Assembly (NCBI GenBank): GCA_001465935.1
Contig: LNKV01000022.1
Location: forward strand, 62,001-126,000
Reading direction: 5' to 3'
DNA: 64,000 bases
DNA from: Clarireedia homoeocarpa
Taxonomy: Eukaryota; Ascomycota; Leotiomycetes; Helotiales; Rutstroemiaceae
The stretch's first letter is position 1. Each line of letters opens with the position of its first letter. This document shows positions 10,991 through 21,390 of the stretch, piece after piece. The position numbers and the translations under genes were made by a program. The notes under the pieces are model-generated. The model was not told where the DNA came from. It saw only the letters and a list, made by a program, of their open reading frames with translations, and made no database searches.

Positions 10991-13843
10991 ATGTCGAACT
11001 TCAAACGCGCCTATCCTGCTGGCAGCAGCAGCACGCGAGCCAGCATTCTCAGCTCCCTCAAAGCCACCGAAATGATTGGCAGCGGCAACGGCAGTAAACC
11101 CGTGCTCCCCGCGGAAATCATCTCGACGATTCTCGACTACCTGCCGATTCCCGACCTGTTGAGTTTCGCGCGCACGTCGAAACGCATGCAGGAGATGGTG
11201 TATGAGGATTCGAGATGGGTGTCGCGGTTGCGGTCGATGGGGGTGTGGAATGAGGGTGAGGCGCGGAAGAGGTTTGAAGAGGTGTTGAGGAAGAAGAGGG
11301 AGATGGTGAGGGTTAGAGCGGAGGAGGATACGAAGAGAATTGGGATTGGGGTTGGGATCGGGGTCGGGGTCAATGGTGGTGTGGGCGGGGGTGGGGGTGC
11401 AGGAGGGGTGCGGAAAGTTAGCACGACGCTCTTTGATGCGGGCGAGGAGGAGCAGAGGCAGCAGAGACGGTCGGCGGATATGACTGCTTCGAAGGGTGCG
11501 AAGGGGTTGGCGGATGGGTTTGAGACGCTTACAATTTCGGGCATGGGACATATGAGTTTGCCGCCTTCGCCGCGGATACGCACGCCGATGCAAGATCCGG
11601 AATCGTTGTTGAATGTCTTTACGGAGGTGAGGTCGATACGAGGGTCAGCTAGACAGGAATATGGGAAGATATATGCGGCATTGGCTCCGTTCTATTTTGA
11701 TTTGGCGAGGTCCAGGAGTCATGTTGATCCTGTTTTGTTCCGGGTGTATCGGACGCCAGAACAACAAGCGCAGATGCTGGCGAATCTGCAGATATTTGCG
11801 CGGAGTGATTGGGCGCAAGGATGGAGGCAGCGGGAGGAGAGACTTGTTACTATGACGGGGATCTTCGAGACTGCGGTATTGCGAGAGTTCGAACAGGGTT
11901 ATGAGGCATGGGATATTGATGGGAGGATGCGACGGTATGCTCATGTTTTAGGAGTACTGAATGGTGGGCATGCTGGGATAGAACTCTTTGTGCAGAAACA
12001 TCCGTTATTTTCTGACCGAGAGGTTCTTGGTCATTCAATGGATTGCATCAATCAAGCTCTTTCAGAAGGCATCACGCTTGAACCATCACGCGAGTTCTTG
12101 GAAAATTTATCGAAGAAAGTCAATGAGCAGTCGGACATCATTGATCGAGTGTTCCCTCCTGGCGAGGATGTTTTACAAATCTTTCTGGACAAGATTGCCG
12201 AAGATATTCTCATGGAATATGTTACCCCTCTATTTGATGAAGCGCACGAGCGAAGTATAGCATCATACGTACAGGCCGTGTCTGGTATCTTTGAGCAAAG
12301 TATGCAATTTGTATTAACAATTCGACCAATCAAGAACTCGGGGGATGGTTATCTCGAGAAATTCAAAGCTATTATAGCAAAAGTATTCGAGCCTCACGTC
12401 GACCTATATCTGTCCGAGGAGCTTGATTTCTTCAAGAAACATGCAGAGCAGGAGGTAGCGGAGTGGGAAACGAAATTGTCCGCTCATGATGCGTCACAAG
12501 AGTCATTTTATATGGCGAATGTGAACCGCGTCGCGGATAAGAAGGATTTTATGAGTTCTTTCAAAAAGGTCGTCATGATGCCTGTTAATGTCTTGCCCAG
12601 CTTGCCTCTATCACCCTTTGCCGCGAGCAAACCGGCTGTGACACCAACTTTACCAGATCACCGATCGAGTTTACAGGTTCTAAGTGCGACTCAATCACCC
12701 ATTTCATCACGCTCTCCGACACCCTCATTGCCACCTGGCGCGATATCAGTTCCTTTACCTAACGAAGCTCCCACCGATGAACTTGCGGCGAAAGCGGCAT
12801 TAATGGCTTCAAGGTTGGAAGGAATCCGTTCGCTCTTCAGTATTGAAGTTGCGTTAGACTTGTCACATGCTGCAAAAGCTAGCATTGAACGTGCAGCTTT
12901 ATTCGTTCGGCTTGGAGGTCAAACGGGCGAGGAAGCCCGTGAGCAGTGCGAAGCAATCTTCGTAGTTCTTCTCCAGATTCTCGGAACTAGGCATGTGAAG
13001 ATAGGATTCGATAAAGCTGTGGATCATCTTTCGAAATACAATCCCCGTGAAATCAGCGAGCATCAACAGGGTGTTGTTGTTCCTCTGATGACATTCCTCG
13101 AATTAGTCAACGTAGGAGATCTCATCTCCCAAATGATCGACGTCTTCTACGAACAGCAACTCGCCACAACCAAGCTCGCCGACCGCAACGACTTCCTCGA
13201 CCCCGCCGTCAAAGCCAAGAAAAAATTTGAACAAATGCTCGACGAGCGCGTCGCCGCCGGTCTCAACAAAGGCATCGACGTCCTCATGGACGAAGTCGAA
13301 TACATCTGCGGCTCTACCCAACTCGCCACTGACTACAACCCCCCGGACTTCGACGCCAGCGGCGCAAACCAAGACATGGACATTGGCCCCACCTCCACCG
13401 CTCACCAGGTCGTTGCCCTCGTCGAATCCCACACCAAGATGCTCGTCGGCAGCACCGACAAAACCATGCTCGACGTCTTCAACCAGGAAGTCGGCCTGCG
13501 CCTCTTCACCGCCATCTGCAAGCACCTCAAGCGGCAGCGCATCTCCACCGCCGGCGCCATCAAGCTGATCTCGGATATGAATCTGTATTTTGCGTATATC
13601 AAGACGCTGCGCAATCCCGACTTGCTGCAGTATTTTGCAGCGCTCAGAGAGCTCAGTCAGATTTATTTGATCGGCGGGAATCATGCCAAGGAGATGGCCA
13701 CGGTGATTGCGGATGGGGGTCGCTTTGGCGGGGTTTTTAGGGCGGAGGAGGTCTATGAGTTTGCGGAGAGGAGGGCCGATTGGTATACGGTTAAGAGGGA
13801 TGTTGAGAAGGCTATGTATGGGTTTGGGTGTGGGGTTATGTGA
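10991..13843 (+). CDS. RCY1: Recyclin-1-like F-box protein with exocyst Sec10-like region
   Basis: Single exon, 950 aa. The open frame extends upstream only through a TTG, so the ATG at 10991 (MSNFKRAYPAG) is taken. Residues about 37-80 are an F-box: VLPAEIISTILDYLPIPDL, then SFARTSKRMQEMV. It is followed by a charged linker with a Gly/Val-rich low-complexity stretch near residue 120. From about residue 200 to the end the protein is helical and matches the Sec10-like part of yeast Rcy1 (for example DLLQYFAALRELSQIYLIGG near the C-terminus). Rcy1 acts at the endosome and Golgi in recycling of membrane proteins, binding Skp1 through its F-box. The Ser/Pro-rich insert at about residues 540-590 is probably a disordered linker. 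Codon choice changes near 13100-13560 to C-ending codons, giving long antisense shadows there. Confidence 0.85.
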   Translation: MSNFKRAYPAGSSSTRASILSSLKATEMIGSGNGSKPVLPAEIISTILDYLPIPDLLSFARTSKRMQEMVYEDSRWVSRLRSMGVWNEGEARKRFEEVLRKKREMVRVRAEEDTKRIGIGVGIGVGVNGGVGGGGGAGGVRKVSTTLFDAGEEEQRQQRRSADMTASKGAKGLADGFETLTISGMGHMSLPPSPRIRTPMQDPESLLNVFTEVRSIRGSARQEYGKIYAALAPFYFDLARSRSHVDPVLFRVYRTPEQQAQMLANLQIFARSDWAQGWRQREERLVTMTGIFETAVLREFEQGYEAWDIDGRMRRYAHVLGVLNGGHAGIELFVQKHPLFSDREVLGHSMDCINQALSEGITLEPSREFLENLSKKVNEQSDIIDRVFPPGEDVLQIFLDKIAEDILMEYVTPLFDEAHERSIASYVQAVSGIFEQSMQFVLTIRPIKNSGDGYLEKFKAIIAKVFEPHVDLYLSEELDFFKKHAEQEVAEWETKLSAHDASQESFYMANVNRVADKKDFMSSFKKVVMMPVNVLPSLPLSPFAASKPAVTPTLPDHRSSLQVLSATQSPISSRSPTPSLPPGAISVPLPNEAPTDELAAKAALMASRLEGIRSLFSIEVALDLSHAAKASIERAALFVRLGGQTGEEAREQCEAIFVVLLQILGTRHVKIGFDKAVDHLSKYNPREISEHQQGVVVPLMTFLELVNVGDLISQMIDVFYEQQLATTKLADRNDFLDPAVKAKKKFEQMLDERVAAGLNKGIDVLMDEVEYICGSTQLATDYNPPDFDASGANQDMDIGPTSTAHQVVALVESHTKMLVGSTDKTMLDVFNQEVGLRLFTAICKHLKRQRISTAGAIKLISDMNLYFAYIKTLRNPDLLQYFAALRELSQIYLIGGNHAKEMATVIADGGRFGGVFRAEEVYEFAERRADWYTVKRDVEKAMYGFGCGVM

Positions 13844-14135
13844 GGAGAGGGGGAGGAGATGGGGAAAAGGGGGTATATAGGACCGGGCTGGAAGTGCGTT
13901 CGTGCATCGTGGATATGGATGGGGGCGTACGGGTAGATAAAAGAAAAAGTATCATGAGTTATGCATAAATATATGATGGGTCTTCGAGAGACACATAAGG
14001 ATGAATCTAAGATTTCCAATTTACTTTTCCTTCATTGCACATGCGAGAGACCTCCAATAAAGACCAGTCCATAATCTCCGCCCATGCCCGAGACGCCAAA
14101 TGCCGCCAATATCCCAGTAATCAAGCAGAAATCCT

Positions 14136-15404
14136 CTACCTCATCGACCCAAAGTCTAACTTCCTAGCTACTTTACTAAGTCTATCATCCTCAATCATCC
14201 CGGGCCTCCTCTTTAAATCATCCACCAATTTCGCCTGCCCTCCTCCCTTCTTCGGCAAATCCTCGTTCCGCGTTGGCTTCGGATCCGATGCCCACCAACT
14301 ATGCTGCAGTACCTCCCTCGCGGTGATTCTCCTCCTCGGATCTAGCACCAACATCTTCATCAACAAATCCACTCCTTCGTGTCCGGCGGTTCCAAAAGTG
14401 CCTAAATAGTGTTCTTTCGGTCGCACAGGGTTCGGCGGCTCGGGGACTGTGTATTCGGGTAATTTCGATACCCCCGGCCAGTTCTCTTCCGTGGGCGTCC
14501 CGATCGCTTGACAGATGAGCGATACTTGCTGGACTTCTGTATCGCCGGGGATATACGGGGCGCGAATAATTAGTTCTGCGAACACGAGCCCCACTGACCA
14601 GATATCTACTGCGCCGGAGTAATGTCTTGCGCCGAATAGTAGCTCCGGCGGTCGATACCAGCGTGTAATGACATTCGAAGTCATCATGCGATAGGGATCG
14701 GCAAAATTCCTCGCAAGACCAAAATCAGCAAGCTTGACGACACCGTCTGCGGCAATCAGTAAGTTGTTCGGCTTGATGTCTCGGTGCAGGATGAAGTTTT
14801 CGTGGCAGAACCAGATGGCGCGGCTGAGCATGCCCATCCAGGCTTTGATGTCGGCGGCACCGTAGCGAACGCCGTCGACGTCTTTGATGAGTATTTCCAG
14901 GTCACCTAGCGGTAGGTATTCGAGGACTAGGTTGAGGTTTTGGTCTTTGGAGGAGAAGACGGCGAGGAGAGAGATTATGTTGGGGTGGGAGATTTCTTGG
15001 AGATGCTTGAGCTCACGCACGGCGTCGGGGGCCATGCCTTCGGTGTATTCTTTTTGGATCTTGATCTTTTTGATGGCGACAAGAACAGAGGGATCGGTGC
15101 GTAGGTGGCCGAGATAGACATTGGCGTATGTTCCTTCTCCGAGCTTTTTACCTGGAATGCTGTTAGCAAGATATAGTTGAGGGGAGAGTCGGGGGGTTAA
15201 ACCTTTAACGTATTTCTGCTTTTCAATATCGTTCATCTGCTCCGCTAGATCATGGCTACTGCCATTACTCGTAGAGGCTCCTTCAGCTGGCGTGCCATTG
15301 GAGCTAGGGACGGCACTGGAGAGCTTCGACTTGCTTGCGCTTTTGTCGCCCGCATTTGCAGGCGGGATGATGAGGGGTGAAACTGCCATTGTGAGGTGTG
15401 GCAA
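14136..15404 (-). CDS. CDK7: Cyclin-dependent kinase 7 / Kin28-type TFIIH kinase
   Basis: Two exons on the minus strand, 15404..15203 and 15151..14136, 405 aa. The 51-nt intron (GTTTAA...TTCCAG) is a multiple of three without a stop; splicing gives YVKGKKLGEGTYANVY, the expected glycine loop. Visible kinase elements: GEGTYA (72-77), VAIKKI lysine (about 95), HRDIKPNN (190-197), DFGLA (210-214), activation segment with TSN near 225, and RWYRPPELLFGARHY, which is the CDK7 signature. GTPTEENWP further on also matches CDK7. The first ~60 residues are a Ser/Ala-rich extension. In the family, CDK7 with cyclin H phosphorylates the RNA polymerase II C-terminal domain as part of TFIIH. It is divergent from VHC1. 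Confidence 0.93.
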   Translation of the reverse strand: MPHLTMAVSPLIIPPANAGDKSASKSKLSSAVPSSNGTPAEGASTSNGSSHDLAEQMNDIEKQKYVKGLTPRLSPQLYLANSIPGKKLGEGTYANVYLGHLRTDPSVLVAIKKIKIQKEYTEGMAPDAVRELKHLQEISHPNIISLLAVFSSKDQNLNLVLEYLPLGDLEILIKDVDGVRYGAADIKAWMGMLSRAIWFCHENFILHRDIKPNNLLIAADGVVKLADFGLARNFADPYRMMTSNVITRWYRPPELLFGARHYSGAVDIWSVGLVFAELIIRAPYIPGDTEVQQVSLICQAIGTPTEENWPGVSKLPEYTVPEPPNPVRPKEHYLGTFGTAGHEGVDLLMKMLVLDPRRRITAREVLQHSWWASDPKPTRNEDLPKKGGGQAKLVDDLKRRPGMIEDDRLSKVARKLDFGSMR

Positions 15405-15811
15405 TGGATATCAAATTAACTCGGCATAATACTGACGACTGGAGGAAGCTACAAGGAATTATAAAATTTCCTTGAGCCGCACTAGTTCTGACAGAAGTAT
15501 TCAGTCCAAAGTTTATTGATGAAGCTACGAGGTTGACAAGGGCTGTTGTACCCTCGAATCGGTGGTGGTAGGCTTAGTCAGCGACCTTAACTGGATGTTC
15601 TGAAGTAAGGTTAGAACTAATGGATACTAGTGAGGCATGACGTTTGTTCCTGAATAAACCTCGGACAATGATCCTTGCTTCTCCAAGCTACGCTTGGCTT
15701 TCATAAGTCTACCTACTTGGAACGTCTCGTTCACCATTGAGTATCAAGTTATTTAGTTCAAGTAACATACTTCATTGGTGTAGGTTTGCTATTGCTACAA
15801 TTTTATTGAGA
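15405..15811. other. Divergent promoter region CDK7/VHC1
   Basis: 407 bp between the two start codons, expected to hold both promoters. No clear TATA box or repeat was recognised. Confidence 0.5.
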
Positions 15812-18800
15812 ATGCCCATTGCAGGGCAGAACATTGACCATCCTGGCGCATCCAGCACCAGTCGCAATGAACAGGAACCAACAGAAGGGACCTCTTCAGA
15901 TGTGCAAGAGGCGCCTCACGATAGCTCATGGATGAACCGATTTCTGCATTTATTCTCACGCGACAATCCCGCGAATGTCGACACTGCAGATTCCAGGGAA
16001 GAGCAGCGGCAGGGCCCGTACTCAGCGGGTACTATGGGCGATAATTCTCTGACCGTGCAAATGCACAATGAGGCAGAGAGGAAAAAACATGGTGCAGCAG
16101 TTCCAAGAGTGGGATTAGGTCCGCGGCCTATTGGTGGGCAGGAGAAGCTGGGAATGTTCTCCGGTGTCTATGTGCCGACATGCCTCAACGTTCTGAGTAT
16201 CCTGATGTTCCTCCGATTTGGATTTATCCTAGGACAGAGTGGAATAGTGGGAATGATGGGTTTGTTCTTGTATATCAATATTGAGGCTTGTACTGACCAG
16301 TCTTAGGCATGCTTGTGGCTGCCTATCTCGTTAACTTCATCACTACCTTTTCGCTCTCCGCGATCGCTTCCAACGGCACTGTGCGCGGCGGCGGGGCTTA
16401 TTATTTGATATCAAGATCTTTGGGACCCGAGTTCGGCGGATCAATTGGGATTGTATTTTATATGGGATTCGTCTTCAATACTGGATTGAATGCTGTCGGC
16501 TTAATCGACTGTATAACCTTGAATTTTGGTGCAGATGATGGCAACTGGTCTCAAGTCCTCCCAGAGACCCATTGGTATTGTTACCTATGGGCTACGATCA
16601 TCATGGTCTTATGTACTCTGGTGTGTTTGGCTGGATCTGGGATATTTGCCCGCGCTAGCAACGGACTTCTAGTCATTATCTTTATTTCAACATTGAGCAT
16701 TCCATTATCTGCGCTGGTTGTTGGTCCATTTGAAAGCCGAAAACTTGGAATTGAATACACAGGTCTCAGCATTAAAACCCTTACCGATAATTTGATGCCT
16801 CACCTAACCAAAGGGGCTGCGGGCAGTCAGATTAAAGGAAGGGAGACATTCCAAGACTTGTTTGGAATTCTGTTTCCAGCTACAGGCGGCATCTTTGCAG
16901 GCGCAAGTATGTCTGGCGATCTGAAAAGCCCAAGCAAGTCAATTCCCAAGGGCACATTGTATGGGCTTATCACTACCTTTATTCTTTATTCTCTGGTCAT
17001 ACTAGCCATGGCTTCTTCAGTTACCCGAGCCTCTTTTCTAAGGAATACCAACATCATTCAAGAGGTCAACATGTCTGGTCTCCTTATTCTTTCTGGAGAA
17101 GTATGTACCAGTCTGTTCTCCGTTCTGATGGGTGTTATAGGTTCAGCAAAGCTTCTTCAAGCCATTGCTAGGGATAGCTTGTTGCCAGGGTTTTCCATAT
17201 TTGGTCAAGGAACGAAAAAGGCTGATGAGCCAACTTTCGCCATCCTCTTCACATTCGTTGTTACTCAATTGGCGATGCTTGGGGATCTTAATCAAATTGC
17301 TAGTTTCGTTACTATGACCTATCTTGTAAGTGATATATGCTTGAAATTTACATGTTTTCCATCTGTATCATGCAATTCAAAAACACCTCCAATACAGGTT
17401 TTACAGTAGTATGTACTAACTATGTATAGATGACTTTCCTGGTCATGAATTTAGCATGCTTCCTCCTTTCTGTCGGATCCGCTCCCAATTGGCGTCCCAG
17501 TTTCCATTTCTTTAGCTGGCAGACTGCTTTTGCCGGCGCCATATCTTCAGGATCTGCCATGTTCTTCGTGGATGGATTCTATGCCACCGGCTGTGTGGGA
17601 ATTCTTCTTATCATCTTTCTAGTCATCCACTACTCTGTTGAGCCAAAAAGCTGGGGTGATGTGTCCCAAAGTTTGATATATCACCAGATTAGGAAATATC
17701 TTCTCAAGCTTAGGCAGGAACATGTGAAGTTTTGGCGACCTCAAGTCATCTTGCTTGTGAATGATCCTCGCCGACAATATAAACTTATACAGTTTTGCAA
17801 TTCTTTGAAAAAGGGTGCTTTGTACATCCTTGGACATATAATTGTGAGCGAAGACTTCAGCCATTCAGTCCCAGAAGCTGTAAGTGGATCAATCTGATGG
17901 TTTCAGATCTTGAGGTTTACTGATCATCTACACAGCGTCGTCAGCAAGCAGCTTGGACAAAATATATTGATTTCTCTAAAATCAAAGCTTTTGTAAATAT
18001 CGCCATTTCTCCAGCCGTAGAATGGGGTGCTCGAAACCTCATCCTTAATGCTGGATTAGGAGGGATGAGACCTAATATTGCTGTCATGGGCTTCTACAAT
18101 TTAGACGATCTCAGAAATTCGCAACCACTGATAGATCTTGCAGAAGGGTCGCAACCACAGTCCTCACAGCCACAGCAACGACCGCCTGCGAACAAACGTC
18201 AGAATAGTAGAGATAAGAAAATGGAAGGCGTACTTCCAACGGATTTGTGTCGGACTGAAGGCATGATGAGTGTTACCAGTTACGTAACAATTCTAGAGGA
18301 TCTGCTCTTTAAGCTACAGATCAACGTCGCAGTTGCAAAAGGATTCCGGGATCTTGAACTTCCTGGCTCGGAAAATACGAAAAAATACATCGATCTCTGG
18401 CCAATCCAAATGTCTGCAGAGATTGCTGCGGAGGGTGATACAAAGCAGAATGTTTTGACTACAAATTTTGATACTTGTAAGATGTCACTCGTAATCGAAG
18501 AGCTGTTGCTGACAATAATGTAGATACATTGATTCTTCAGCTTGGCGCAATATTGAATACAGTACCTGCTTGGAAAAAAGCATACAAGCTGCGGGTTGCT
18601 GTATTTGTTGAATATGAAACAGATGTAGAAGAGGAACGTGGTAGGGTGAAGTCATTACTCGAGACTCTTCGCATCGAGGCGGAGATCCTTGTTTTTTGGC
18701 TTGCCTCAGGAGATATTCCATCTTACGAGGTCATTATCAATGGAGCAGATCCAGGGCCAGAACAAGTTGCAGAGGTAGAAGAATGCTTGAAGTCTCAAGA

Positions 18801-20110
18801 ATGGTGGGACGAAATACAGCAGCTGCGTGGAAATCGTGGAGCAACAACATCTGCTACCGTGGATCTGGCTCAAATTGCCAATATCTTTCAAGCCGCCCCT
18901 ACTTGGCCGGAAGCATCGTTTCAACAGGGTCCGAGAGGTGAACGGGTAAGTCTTCTCAATTTGTTGTTTCCGTACTTTCTGTGATATATCAGGTCGCTGA
19001 TTAATGCTTAAACAGGTTCAACGTTTCCTTGACCTCAAACGATTGCTGAGGAAGTCTAGAAAGCGGCATAACATGAGTAGCCTAAAGAAGTTTGGGGTAA
19101 GCTTCGGTATGAGATCTCAACGACTAGAGCCGGATGTCATAAGTCGGCATGCGGGAAGTGCTAGTGAAGATTCTAGTAGTGATTCGGAATACGACACCGA
19201 ATCTGAACCCGATGATGAAAGTGCTGCAAGTGAAGGCGATCTTGATGATTTCAAATCAGATACAGAGTCTACCTCGAACGAACCCACTCGACTCGTGCGA
19301 AGGAGAAGTCATGGAGACAGTATGCGTGGTCCGCCAATTTCAAAACGGGCAGCAGGTGAGAAAGAGCCTGTTCCACCTACACATTCAACCAAGCGACCTT
19401 CTTTACCAGATGCTTTTAACAAGCCGGCCACTGTTTCAGGACCTAGTCCTTCTGCTCCAGTATCACCATCCCACCCACGACCGAGTAGCCCAATTAAGAG
19501 GGACTCTATCTCTAATCTTGCTACGTCGCTTCAAGCTCTCAAAGATACTCAAAATTCGATGGTTGATACGCCCACGAAGAACCCGTCGTCCTCACGTCTA
19601 ACGCCTTCGCAGGCCGCGCGCCCACCACTCTCTCGTCATACATCCACCCCGAAATTCTCATCGAAACCTGTTCCCATAACCCGAGTAGCCACCGAAGATG
19701 GACCAGGTCCCAGCATCATGTTCGCCGAAACTCCTTCACCGCCCACAAGACGAAAATCATCACAACCACGCATCCCATCTGCGTACCAATCCTCATCCAC
19801 TTTCTCTGAAATACCCGAGTCACCACCGGAGCTTCTACGTCGGTCCTCTTCATACTCGCTGCAATCGGTTCCAATATCTTTCAATGATCTACCATGTCGA
19901 GCTCAGCATTTGATTCTTAATCAATTGATAAGATCACAAAGTGCAGAGACGGCAGTTATCTTTACAACACTTCCCAGTCCAGTTGAGGGGACAGGCAAGA
20001 GCGAGGAGCATAGTAAGAGCTATCTTGGGGATTTAGAGGTGCTCTGTCAGGGGCTGCCACCGGTATTGTTGGTGCATAGTAATAGTATGACGGTGACGGT
20101 CAGTTTGTAG
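15812..20110 (+). CDS. VHC1: Vacuolar cation-chloride cotransporter (Vhc1 family)
   Basis: Six exons: 15812..16259, 16307..17325, 17430..17879, 17936..18476, 18524..18945, 19016..20110; 1324 aa. Introns are 47-104 nt; the second carries a perfect TACTAAC. The start is ATG 15812 (MPIAGQNIDH). After ~120 disordered residues the membrane core begins (KLGMFSGVYVPTCLNVLSI, then LRFGFILGQSGIVG), with the hallmark GGGAYYLISRSLGPEFG and NTGLNAVGLID. It continues through about 12 TM segments to a cytosolic C-terminal domain (PNIAVMGFYNLDDL, KLRVAVF). The fungal homologue Vhc1 is a vacuolar K+-Cl- symporter. The last ~300 residues are Ser/Pro-rich and end in a short conserved tail (SFNDLPCRAQHLILNQL, then VEGTGKSEEHSKSYLGDLE). 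Substrate is by family; not testable from sequence alone. Confidence 0.92.
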
Positions 20111-20493
20111 AAGGATAATTTGTATAAATGTACAATAAGTGTGCATTGTTGTTAGGGTATTATAATTGGCGAATTTGGACATTCCTGTTAAGGATAGATG
20201 TCAAGCAAGCAACGATAGTTCTAGTTATGGCCAATTCCTTTGGTATGCATGTTTCAACTGTTACATGGATCTCACTACCCAAATGTCACTAATAGCATAT
20301 TGGAACTACAAAGTCTATTAACCTACTTATCTATGACACGACCATTCTCCAACAGTAGCAGCCAAATCATCATACTTCCCGCTCGACCTCTTTCCCCCTT
20401 TTCTTCCCCTCCCAGCTTCTTCCCAGCCAGCCACCCTCAACCCCTTGTTCCCATCGACACGTCCCAGCTAATACCGCCTGACCAACCTGAAAT
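20111..20493. other. Convergent 3' region, no gene seen
   Basis: 383 bp between the converging ends of VHC1 and the GPI-type protein gene; pyrimidine-rich near 20380-20430. Presumably both 3'UTRs. Confidence 0.5.
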
Positions 20494-20873
20494 TTAAAAA
20501 GCGAAAACCCATCCGACAAACATAGCCAAGAACCCCATGGCAAGTTGTGGAGTGGTGGTCGCACCTGGACCTTCGACGATACTAGTGCCAGTTGCCCTAC
20601 CAGCAGTTGAGCTTGCGCCACTGGCACCACCACTTCCACTCTGATGATTCCCAGTCGAGGTTGGCTTAGTAGGTGTACTGAAACACAAAGAGTTAGCATG
20701 ACTCCTCTTAGTAGACAGGAAGTGAAGAGATAAGAGAGATAGACGTACTAAGTTCCATTGGCAGTGGCAATCGAGGCAAGACCCGTACCGGTGATTGCTT
20801 GCACCTCAAGAGAGAACATGAGGATATTGAGAGCTCCAATGAGGAAAAGGAGAGAGGTTTTGGTATATGCCAT
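20494..20873 (-). CDS. Small GPI-anchor-type cell-surface protein
   Basis: Two exons, 20873..20749 and 20677..20494, joined over a 71-nt intron (GTACGT...TTTCAG); 102 aa. The product starts with a signal-peptide-like segment (MAYTKTSLLFLIGALNILMF), followed by a Ser/Thr/Gly/Ala-rich spacer (GSGGASGASSTAGRATG). It ends in a hydrophobic tail (AMGFLAMFVGWVFAF) right at the stop, the layout of a GPI-anchored wall or membrane protein. The probable anchor site lies in the small residues before PQLAMG. One N-glycosylation sequon (NGT) precedes the spacer. No catalytic domain is present; the specific role is unknown. It is convergent with VHC1 and divergent from the polymerase delta subunit gene. Confidence 0.8.
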
Positions 20874-21390
20874 GACTGTGGTGGAGTTCTGGAGACTTTG
20901 AAAATCGGTGGAGATGGAGATGGATGTGGATTTGGATTTTCTTTTTCAAAGCTCTTAGAATAGATTCAGAATGTTCTTGACTCTAGGGTAATTCTTGACT
21001 TTCGGAACTTCATCAGTCATTATATACGCCATGAACCAGCCTCTTCGGTTGCCGGTGCGATATACATGGCTGGTACATTCCAATGGATGGCAAGATACGT
21101 CTTGGATAAGAATGGATTTGTAATGTATTTTGAGTGGCGATGCGGCGGCTGTCTCGAGATATGCTATTTTGAGAGGGCAACTACAGCCCGACATTCTCGA
21201 ATTCTTTGTGCCATTCCGTTACTCTGCCATCAGAATAATATCGGGTTGTGATTGGTTGATGATGGGGGTGAAGCACGTGTCGAGTAATTTACACGAGATT
21301 ACACGAAACGCGTATGAATTTTGGTGAGCGCGTCAAGCTTCAATAGTATGTATCTTTGCGACTTGATACGAAAACTCCACACAATTCAAG
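20874..21390. other. Divergent promoter region
   Basis: 517 bp between the GPI-type protein and POL31 start codons. Two short frames here have no family resemblance. No repeats seen. Confidence 0.45.

Noticed and set aside
10979..11593. 204-codon minus-strand frame rich in Arg, Pro and His
   Set aside because: Antisense shadow of the F-box part of RCY1, low-complexity composition.
13103..13684. 193-codon minus-strand frame rich in Asp, Gly and Val
   Set aside because: It is antisense to the C-ending-codon section of RCY1; the long frame is a shadow of codon bias.
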